Source: a virus. Taken from it: a stretch of DNA of 27,882 nucleotides. Of this stretch, positions 22,911 through 27,882 are shown piece after piece (position 1 is the stretch's first letter; the number at the start of each line of letters is the position of its first letter). The translations under genes and the position numbers were made by a program. Below the pieces are notes generated by a model. The model was not told where the DNA came from. It searched no databases and was given only the letters and a program-made list of their open reading frames with translations. The DNA lies in the IMG/VR virus record IMGVR_UViG_3300037963_003942, positions 1 to 27,882 of that record; one strand, given 5' to 3'.

Positions 22911-23718
22911 GTTCACGAGTTGGTGGAAGGCGAGCGTGTACGAGTGGGACGCCATGCTCGCAGCGATGAGGAAGACGACGGCCGTCGCGTTCCCGGACGA
23001 GTTGGCGATGATGGACCTCGACTTCCTGAGCCAGCAAGGTCGGACGATGAGCGTGTCGGACTTGGCCGAGAGGTGGCAGTGGAGCCGATCGAAGGCTCAC
23101 CGCTTCGTGAGGTCTTCGGCAGTTGGTATAGGAGTGGTACCAGTCAGGGATAGGAGTGGGACGGATAAAGCAGCGCCCAAGGCTCAACCGGCTGTCGCGG
23201 TGGGATCGGATCAGGATAGGACTGGGATAGATGTGGGACTTACGCGCGAGTACAAGGGATCTACTAAGAATAGAGAAGAGAAGAAAACGCGGGCGCGTGA
23301 CGCCCGTTCTACTGAGCCCCCAAAGACCAAGCCAAAGAAGACCACGCCACGCAAGCCACGCAAGACCCCAGCGGAGCAACAGGCCAAGCGGGAAGCGGTG
23401 GCGTCCTTCTGCGACATTTACCGGGACGTGATGGGAGAGCGGTACGACGTGACGGGCAAAGACGCCGGGGTCGTCGAGCTACTCGCCAGCAAGCGAGAGG
23501 AGGACCGGCCCCGATGGGAGCGCGTGGTTCGTCGGTACATTGAGCGGAAGCGCGATGAAGGGGTCGACAAGTGGCTCGGATCGTGCCCACCGGGTGATCC
23601 ATCGATCCGACAACTTGGGGACTGGTTCAACCAGTTTACCCGCGATCAATCCGCCCCCATGGCGCGTGTACGAGGACACCACGGTCCAGCGGAGAGGAAG
23701 CCGTCGAAGCTTTTTTGA
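22903..23718 (+). CDS. Replication initiator-like protein
   Basis: The protein has 271 residues and overlaps the previous gene. The N-terminal part (about 40-72; MSVSDLAERWQWSRSKAHRF) is a winged-helix-like DNA-binding domain. A disordered Lys/Pro linker (about 118-165; KTKPKKTTPRKPRKTPAEQQ) is followed by a helical C-terminal domain with DIYRDVMGERYDVTGKDAGV and WERVVRRYIERKRDEGVDKW. DnaD/lambda O-like replisome organisers share N-terminal wHTH, linker and loader-contact C-terminus. Iteron-like repeats lie inside this gene, and a DnaC-like loader is encoded downstream. Confidence 0.65.
   Translation: MARFTSWWKASVYEWDAMLAAMRKTTAVAFPDELAMMDLDFLSQQGRTMSVSDLAERWQWSRSKAHRFVRSSAVGIGVVPVRDRSGTDKAAPKAQPAVAVGSDQDRTGIDVGLTREYKGSTKNREEKKTRARDARSTEPPKTKPKKTTPRKPRKTPAEQQAKREAVASFCDIYRDVMGERYDVTGKDAGVVELLASKREEDRPRWERVVRRYIERKRDEGVDKWLGSCPPGDPSIRQLGDWFNQFTRDQSAPMARVRGHHGPAERKPSKLF
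23125..23239 (+). repeat. Iteron array, candidate replication origin
   Basis: Four copies of a 16-bp element near GGGATAGGAGTGGGAC: 23125-23140 (GGTATAGGAGTGGTAC), 23147-23162 (GGGATAGGAGTGGGAC), 23213-23228 (AGGATAGGACTGGGAT), 23224-23239 (GGGATAGATGTGGGAC). Start-to-start distances are 22, 66 and 11 bp, all multiples of 11, so the sites share one face of the helix. They are inside the initiator gene between its DNA-binding domain and its linker, as iterons lie within lambda gene O. Confidence 0.65.
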
Positions 23719-23736
23719 TCGATCTTGCGTGTTTGT

Positions 23737-23767
23737 GTTGCACGATAGACAACGGATAGGATACCAC
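23737..23767 (+). promoter_or_regulatory. Operator 7 with overlapping promoter
   Basis: GTTGCACGATAGACAAC (23737-23753) is one mismatch from a perfect copy of the operator. TTGCAC at 23738-23743 is followed by GGATAGGATACCAC, with a -10-like element (TAGGAT or TACCAC, 13 or 18 bp spacing) of uncertain identity. The gene at 23796 follows behind ACGGAGGACAAC. Confidence 0.6.
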
Positions 23768-23795
23768 ATCATCGTCAACAACGACGGAGGACAAC

Positions 23796-24053
23796 ATGAC
23801 AGGAATCAACGACAACACACTTGTAGTTACTGCGAACAAATACGGAACGATTTTTGTTGAAATGAACGGCAATCTTATAGCCGACAGCGCAACATGGAAC
23901 CGTAAGCGCGGTTTTTCGAACAAGATGACCGGCGAGTGGGTAAGCGCGCCAAAGTTTACAGCAAAAAAGATCAAGCAGAGTCCCGAGATGGTGGTTGAGT
24001 ACCTAGCGAAGACCGGCACGCTAACTGTCGCATCCGTGTTCTTGGCACTCTAA
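23796..24053 (+). CDS. Small accessory protein
   Basis: The protein has 85 residues, starting behind ACGGAGGACAAC under operator 7. It is MTGINDNTLVVTANKYGTIF, then FVEMNGNLIADSATWNRKRG and KKIKQSPEMVVEYLAKTGTL. N-terminal strands, a basic helical C-terminal half. Function unknown. Base composition is markedly AT-richer than in the structural genes (for instance ATTTTTGTTGAAATGAACGG). Confidence 0.7.
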   Translation: MTGINDNTLVVTANKYGTIFVEMNGNLIADSATWNRKRGFSNKMTGEWVSAPKFTAKKIKQSPEMVVEYLAKTGTLTVASVFLAL

Positions 24054-24062
24054 GACAACAAC

Positions 24063-24100
24063 CCGGCCCCCTCGGGGGCCATCACGTCCGGGAGGACAAC
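24063..24100 (+). repeat. Hairpin-SD cassette, CTCG loop
   Basis: GGCCCC-CTCG-GGGGCC (24065-24080), a YNMG-class loop, then CATCACGTCCGGGAGGACAAC and the ATG at 24101. GTCC-GGGA-GGAC is kept. Confidence 0.85.
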
Positions 24101-24430
24101 ATGACAACAGCAGCACAAACAACGACAACGACAGACATGCTTTTACCTTTTCAGTTCAGCCTAGAAAGACACACTGACCCAGACGGAACCCGCCGGACGC
24201 GTGCAGAAGCCCGTAACGGTGACGTCGTTATCATCTTGACGCGCCCGCTTGTTGGATGTCAGCGCGTTTTGCTGAAGGTGGAGGAAGGCACCGACGAGTG
24301 TCCCGCTTCCGTTTTTGAAGAAGGACAGTACGCAATGGATTGGATCAACAAGTACACAGACGGCGGGTTCGGGCAGGGGCCTCGCAAACTCAACTGGCTG
24401 TACTTCCAGCATTACGGGAAATGCGCGTAA
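24101..24430 (+). CDS. Small accessory protein with Thr-rich start
   Basis: The protein has 109 residues and starts behind the cassette: MTTAAQTTTTTDMLLPFQFS. Then EARNGDVVIILTRPLVGCQR, VLLKVEEGTDECPASVFEEG, YAMDWINKYTDGGFGQGPRK, ending in HYGKCA. Predicted alpha/beta. No family recognised. It is the second gene of the operon behind operator 7. Confidence 0.7.
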   Translation: MTTAAQTTTTTDMLLPFQFSLERHTDPDGTRRTRAEARNGDVVIILTRPLVGCQRVLLKVEEGTDECPASVFEEGQYAMDWINKYTDGGFGQGPRKLNWLYFQHYGKCA

Positions 24431-24435
24431 ATAAA

Positions 24436-24473
24436 CCGGCCCCCTTGGGGGCCATCACGTCCGGGAGGACAAC
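24436..24473 (+). repeat. Hairpin-SD cassette, CTTG loop
   Basis: GGCCCC-CTTG-GGGGCC (24438-24453), the third exceptionally stable RNA tetraloop class, then CATCACGTCCGGGAGGACAAC and the ATG at 24474. Confidence 0.85.
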
Positions 24474-24713
24474 ATGAACAGACGACAAGCGAAGAAGGCG
24501 CTCGGGAACGGGCGGACAACACGGCACACGATGAACGTCGTCGAGTGCATATCGGTAGCGAGGGCAGGGCTCAGCGAGGCGCTCGAGAACGAGGGCATTG
24601 TCGGCATCTTGACCAAGCGAGAGCGGCACGCCCTCGAGGTGATGGCGGCACGCATCAAGACGATAGACGACGACAACCGAGAGCAGGGCCGGACCATCGG
24701 CCTAGACTGGTAA
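24474..24713 (+). CDS. Small helical basic protein
   Basis: The protein has 79 residues behind the cassette. MNRRQAKKALGNGRTTRHTM then NVVECISVARAGLSEALENE, then GILTKRERHALEVMAARIKT. Helical and positively charged at the N-terminus. It shares its start MNRR with the neighbour at 24743. Unknown function. Sigma- or RNA-binding similarity was considered but no motif was found. Confidence 0.65.
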   Translation: MNRRQAKKALGNGRTTRHTMNVVECISVARAGLSEALENEGIVGILTKRERHALEVMAARIKTIDDDNREQGRTIGLDW

Positions 24714-24715
24714 CG

Positions 24716-24742
24716 AGCCCCAGCGGGGCCATGGAGGACACC
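24716..24742 (+). repeat. Degenerate hairpin-SD cassette
   Basis: GCCCC-AGC-GGGGC (24717-24729), a shortened stem and loop, followed by CATGGAGGACACC and the ATG at 24743. The linker and hairpin are compressed versions of the other cassettes. Confidence 0.65.
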
Positions 24743-25021
24743 ATGAACAGACGACGAGTAGAGGCACACCTCACCACGCACCTCGGAGACGTCCGGATCA
24801 GAGGCAACGCGGGCGAGGTATGGCAACACATACAGCAGGCGCGGATCGAGTTGGAGGACATCTTGATCAAGAACCTCGGAAACAAGATCCTGACGCCATG
24901 GCAGCGGCTCGTGTTTTGGGTCATGTACGAGGTGTGTGAGCACCTACACGACAAGAACGCGCAGATCATACACGACGTCATAGAGGCCGCGAAGAGCGGC
25001 GAGGGGGAGACATGCCAGTAG
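24743..25021 (+). CDS. Small helical accessory protein
   Basis: The protein has 92 residues behind the compressed cassette. MNRRRVEAHLTTHLGDVRIR, then GEVWQHIQQARIELEDILIK, NKILTPWQRLVFWVMYEVCE, ending acidic. Helical. Its N-terminus resembles the neighbour at 24474. Last cassette-style gene; it overlaps the next gene by 10 bp. Confidence 0.65.
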   Translation: MNRRRVEAHLTTHLGDVRIRGNAGEVWQHIQQARIELEDILIKNLGNKILTPWQRLVFWVMYEVCEHLHDKNAQIIHDVIEAAKSGEGETCQ

Positions 25022-25326
25022 CACCAAAGGAAGTCCGAGAAGTAGCCGAGAGCGCCCTCGAGAGGCGTCGGAGGTATGGACGGGGCGGGACGTCGGTCGG
25101 AGTCGCCAGAGCGCGCGACATCGTTAACGGCGTGAACCTCTCGATGGATACGATCCGGCGGATGGTGTCGTTCTTCGACCGGCACAGCGGGAACGAGTCC
25201 GAGAACAAGGCGAGACAGGACCGGACAAGCGCGGCCGCGATTGCGTGGGATTTGTGGGGAGGGAATCCGGGTCGCCGGTTTGCTGAGCGCATCCTCCGCG
25301 AGAAAGGGGGCGACTATGAGCGATGA
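25012..25326 (+). CDS. Protein with GRGGTxVGVARARDI phage module
   Basis: The protein has 104 residues, with GAGGGGGAGAC as ribosome site. YGRGGTSVGVARARDIVNGV and LSMDTIRRMVSFFDRHSGNE, then AIAWDLWGGNPGRRFAERIL form a module I recognise as recurrent in phage proteins of unknown function (often attached to larger virion or packaging-linked proteins). Here it stands alone as a complete small gene in an early operon. No active site is evident. Confidence 0.65.
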   Translation: MPVAPKEVREVAESALERRRRYGRGGTSVGVARARDIVNGVNLSMDTIRRMVSFFDRHSGNESENKARQDRTSAAAIAWDLWGGNPGRRFAERILREKGGDYER

Positions 25327-25555
25327 CCGCTTCTCTCTGATCCGTAACCCGGTGAAGCTTAGCGACATGCCGGAGGCTCAGGCCAACTTCACCAAGATCA
25401 ACAAGATGCCCGGAGGCTACACCGTCGCCCGGATCGAGTGCTCGGTCTGCTCTCGTGCGCTTTGGCTCATGTGTGGCGAGTGGGAGCAGTACGAGTGCCA
25501 AGGGTGCCACCGGACCGTCCAGATCCGACCTGAGGACTATCGGAGGAGGTGGTGA
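25316..25555 (+). CDS. Zinc-ribbon protein
   Basis: The protein has 79 residues; the start at 25316 is in AAAGGGGGCGACTATG, with an 11-bp overlap with the previous gene. C-x2-C pairs (ECSVCSRALW and YECQGCHRTV) make a treble-clef or zinc-ribbon likely. N-terminal part LIRNPVKLSDMPEAQANFTK. Placed just before the DnaC-like gene with coupled TGATG, so perhaps a replication accessory. No further function is visible. Confidence 0.7.
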   Translation: MSDDRFSLIRNPVKLSDMPEAQANFTKINKMPGGYTVARIECSVCSRALWLMCGEWEQYECQGCHRTVQIRPEDYRRRW

Positions 25556-26628
25556 TGGGCGTCGACCTAACGAACTGGGAGACACCTCCCCCGGATGTCT
25601 CATGCCCGAACTGCGGAAAGGTCTGGGGGTGGGAGTGGTTCACCCTCGAGACGAGCACCCGAACTATCGCGCGATGGGCGTACCCCCCGATCCGTCCTCT
25701 CGACCCTCCGGTCGGTGGCGAGAACAATCCGACCGGGTGCCCTGACTGCGCGGACGACCTCCGAGCGAAAGCGATCAAGGCTCACATCGACAAGCGTCTC
25801 GCGATGGCGGACATCCCTAAGCGACACCGGGACGCCACCTTCGAGCGGATGGAGTGGCAAGACAACGCAGAGCGCCCCGAGGACTTCCACCGGCGGATCA
25901 TGCGCGATCGGAAGATGGGCTTCTTCTTGGAGGACGCCGAGGATATGCGGAAGGTCTTCGCGTGGATGAAGTACATCAAGAATCCGACCGAGTACAAGCG
26001 GCGGCCGGGGCTCAGTCTTTGGATCCATGGAGAGCCGGGGACCGGCAAGTCGACCATCATGGCCGCGATCATCCGGCGTCTACTGTCAGCGGATGGAGGG
26101 ATGTCGGAGGCGACGGTCGAGGAGTACGCGCAGCATCTCGCCAAGAAGTGGGACCAACCCATCGAGGAGGTCCGTCGGCAGTTGGAGCCATGGCCGAAGA
26201 CGGGAGCGGGCTCTCGCATCATGCGCGGCGGGACTCAGATCGACGTGAAGTGGAAAGACGAGGAAGAGCTAATCGAGGCCCAGCGCAAGTCTTGGGCGGG
26301 CCAACCGTCAGAACTCCTCAAGGCTTCCAAGGTCCCCTTATTGTTCATCGATGACTTTCACCGGATGGCGCCGGAGAAGGGGGCGAACAGCTTTCACGCT
26401 GAGTGCATGGAGAAGCTGATCTGTGCTCGGTATAGGAACAAGCTCCCGACGGTCATCAGCAGCAACCTTAACCCGGAGTGTAGGGTCGATGACGCGGGAC
26501 GCATCGATCGGACGTATCCGGGGTTAGCGGGGTCGGGTTATGGGAAGCGGGTCCAGCGTCGAGTGGATGAGATCTACGAGACGGTCTGGGTCAATGCGAA
26601 CGGTAGAAGATGGGAGGACAGAGCATGA
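25555..26628 (+). CDS. DnaC-like replicative helicase loader, AAA+ ATPase
   Basis: The protein has 357 residues. The ATG at 25555 (TGATG with the previous stop, GGAGGAGG 5 bp upstream) is preferred over GTG codons at 25549 and 25552. N-terminal zinc motif C17-x2-C20 and C62-x2-C65 is followed by Walker A at residues 159-167 (GEPGTGKST), Walker B with D266/D267 (LLFIDDF), sensor-like SSN (302-304) and a basic C-terminal helix (YGKRVQRRVDEIYET). It uses ATP to place the host or phage helicase on the origin, presumably with the initiator at 22903. The zinc part is in place of the usual N-terminal contact domain. Confidence 0.85.
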   Translation: MGVDLTNWETPPPDVSCPNCGKVWGWEWFTLETSTRTIARWAYPPIRPLDPPVGGENNPTGCPDCADDLRAKAIKAHIDKRLAMADIPKRHRDATFERMEWQDNAERPEDFHRRIMRDRKMGFFLEDAEDMRKVFAWMKYIKNPTEYKRRPGLSLWIHGEPGTGKSTIMAAIIRRLLSADGGMSEATVEEYAQHLAKKWDQPIEEVRRQLEPWPKTGAGSRIMRGGTQIDVKWKDEEELIEAQRKSWAGQPSELLKASKVPLLFIDDFHRMAPEKGANSFHAECMEKLICARYRNKLPTVISSNLNPECRVDDAGRIDRTYPGLAGSGYGKRVQRRVDEIYETVWVNANGRRWEDRA

Positions 26629-27002
26629 GCGCGACAGCAACAATACTAGCGACGATCGGCAACGAGCCGGAGATCCGAGAGCTACGGCCGGGGATGGAGA
26701 TGTGGAAAGCACGCCTCAAGGTTCCACGGAAGGTGAGACGCAACGGAGAGGAGAGCGTGACAGAGGACTGGTGGTCGGCCGTCTGCTTCGGTCGTCTCGT
26801 CGAAGACTTGAGGAGCGCCAAGACTGGCGACGTTTGGGTCTTGTCGGGTCCTTGCTATCCTGAGCAGTGGGAAGGCAGGGACGGCGACATGAGGACGACG
26901 CTGAACGTCAAGGTGTCACACGCGACGAAGGTGTCGGAGGCTCCTCGAGCGAAGGCAGCGCCAGCGGCGCGAGACTACCCCGACGAAGACATCCCCTTTT
27001 AG
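26625..27002 (+). CDS. ssb: Single-stranded DNA-binding protein
   Basis: The protein has 125 residues and overlaps the loader gene (ATGA). OB-fold layout in about residues 3-100 (ATILATIGNEPEIRELRP, WWSAVCFGRLVEDLRSAKTG) and the acidic tip DEDIPF at the C-terminus, the usual SSB tail that recruits DNA metabolism partners. A KVRRNGEESVTEDWW loop is typical. Shorter than cellular SSB but normal for phage. Works with the neighbouring loader and resolvase. Confidence 0.85.
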   Translation: MSATATILATIGNEPEIRELRPGMEMWKARLKVPRKVRRNGEESVTEDWWSAVCFGRLVEDLRSAKTGDVWVLSGPCYPEQWEGRDGDMRTTLNVKVSHATKVSEAPRAKAAPAARDYPDEDIPF

Positions 27003-27003
27003 G

Positions 27004-27528
27004 ATGGCGTATCTCGGAATCGATCCGGGGCGTACAGGCGCGGCTGTCCTCATCTCTACGGAGACGGGGGCGGTCGTCTATGCTCTCGAGTGGAAGCCAC
27101 ACAAAGACGGGTACAGCGTCCGCTACGAGCCCGGGAAGCGACAGCCCGTCGCGACCCTACTCGACGTGATGGCGCTAGTCGCGGTGGAGTCCGTAGAGGC
27201 GGCAGAGGAGATCGGGGAGACGTTGGAGGCCGTCGCGGTCGAAGCGTTCTACCTGACAGGGCAGCGCTCAGGGCGTACCATGATCACGAGCGCAGAGGCT
27301 CGAGGGGTGATGAGAGAGGTCGCGGCGTTCGTTGGGGCTCCACTGCACGAGCCTACACCGTCGCAATGGCGGCGCGCTGTCATGGGTCACGGTGGAGCCA
27401 AGAGGGCAGAGGCTAAGGTCAGAGCGAAGAGGGCAGCGGCGGACGATGGCTTCGCTCTATGTGGATCAGATCACGCCGCTGAGGCTATGCTGATCGCGAG
27501 ATACGCACGACAACAGGAGGCGACATGA
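27004..27528 (+). CDS. RuvC-like Holliday junction resolvase
   Basis: The protein has 174 residues. It opens LGIDPGRTGAAVL with catalytic D7, has E80 in VAVEAFYLTGQRSG, and ends DHAAEAMLIARY with H157 and E160 in the place of the HxxDA motif, the RNase H-like RuvC ligand set (Glu for Asp at the last ligand). It cleaves branched DNA left by replication or recombination before packaging. The start one base after the SSB stop supports co-transcription. Confidence 0.8.
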   Translation: MAYLGIDPGRTGAAVLISTETGAVVYALEWKPHKDGYSVRYEPGKRQPVATLLDVMALVAVESVEAAEEIGETLEAVAVEAFYLTGQRSGRTMITSAEARGVMREVAAFVGAPLHEPTPSQWRRAVMGHGGAKRAEAKVRAKRAAADDGFALCGSDHAAEAMLIARYARQQEAT

Positions 27529-27848
27529 TAGCGACACGGGAACGACTGGCGGGGGCATCCTCGAGCGACTTGATCGACATCATCCTGTCAGCGTCTGAGG
27601 AGTTGAAACGGCGAGGCCGTCCTCCGGTCTGGGATCTGCTCGATGGCGTGGCGCGTATCTTCGGAGAGGATGGCGCGACGTGGTGTCTGTATCGGGAGGG
27701 CTCAGGGTACGCGGTCGACATGGTGTCGGGTTCGGTCAAGGTGACCGGGGCAGATGATACGCCGATGGGAGCGGCTGTAGTGGCGTGCTCCCTGTTCCGG
27801 TCCGCGTGTCAGGCGCAAACAGGCGAAAACGTAGGGTCAAAGGCATGA
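27525..27848 (+). CDS. Unknown protein
   Basis: The protein has 107 residues; it begins at ATGA overlap with the resolvase stop, behind AGGAGGCGAC. LAGASSSDLIDIILSASEEL, then LLDGVARIFGEDGATWCLYR and SGYAVDMVSGSVKV. No family is recognised. It stays in the replication operon. Confidence 0.6.
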   Translation: MIATRERLAGASSSDLIDIILSASEELKRRGRPPVWDLLDGVARIFGEDGATWCLYREGSGYAVDMVSGSVKVTGADDTPMGAAVVACSLFRSACQAQTGENVGSKA

Positions 27849-27882
27849 ACCAAACAAACACACCCCCGGTACTACCCCTCCT
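27845..27882 (+). CDS. Start of a further gene, truncated by the window edge
   Basis: ATGA overlap with the previous stop; only MNQTNTPPVLPL is seen, with a CAA/ACA-rich opening. Nothing more can be said. Confidence 0.5.
   Translation, partial: MNQTNTPPVLPL

Noticed and set aside
23700-23736. A terminator after the initiator gene at the T6 run (23711-23716)
   Set aside because: No stem precedes the T-run; AAGC before it is part of the coding end.

Overview
The window is a 27.9 kb piece of a tailed double-stranded DNA bacteriophage genome with siphovirus-type organisation. It has a tape-measure protein, a tail tube, a tail-tip protein and a tail-assembly-chaperone gene pair with a -1 frameshift, and no contractile sheath. 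Almost all genes run rightward. The host cannot be named from sequence. Sigma70-like promoters, Shine-Dalgarno sites of the GGAGG type, a DnaC-type loader and an SSB with a DEDIPF tail point to a bacterial host. Composition is fairly GC-rich, with a striking excess of GATC.

Layout. (1) 2-696: the end of a probable portal gene and a coiled-coil scaffold-like gene, closed by a strong terminator. (2) 700-3960: an island of seven small genes of unknown function, inserted between scaffold and capsid, with its own terminators, promoters and repeated leaders. (3) 3961-19266: the late structural block: major capsid, a decoration-like protein, connectors, tail tube, chaperones with frameshift, tape measure, a large sialidase-like tail protein, a tail-tip protein, small tail or fibre proteins, a coiled-coil membrane protein, a calcineurin-like phosphoesterase with an N-terminal HTH-like segment, and small hydrophobic genes. 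No endolysin is recognisable. (4) 19263-20118: the only leftward genes, an XRE-type repressor and an overlapping unknown, facing a divergent control region. (5) 20119-25021: more accessory genes in the same cassette style, with a recombination/replication core inserted among them (Rad52/Erf-like annealing protein, winged-helix protein, replication initiator with internal iterons). (6) 25012-27882: a zinc-ribbon protein, DnaC-like helicase loader, SSB, RuvC-like resolvase and small unknowns in an overlapping operon.

The most unusual feature is a shared regulatory grammar. Seven copies of a 17-bp palindrome (GTTGC-N7-GCAAC) lie in the promoter regions of the accessory genes and in the divergent repressor region. 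The simplest model is one phage repressor controlling a dispersed set of accessory operons plus itself. Inside those operons nearly every gene is preceded by a near-identical cassette: a GGCCCC-tetraloop-GGGGCC hairpin, then a standard GGAGGACAACATG start. The loops interchange among the exceptionally stable RNA tetraloop classes (GCAA/GAAA, CTCG, CTTG). Many of the proteins begin with a (CAA/ACA)-repeat-encoded polythreonine stretch. This resembles in principle the start-associated sequences of cluster K mycobacteriophages, but the sequences differ. It looks like a plug-in system for small accessory genes.
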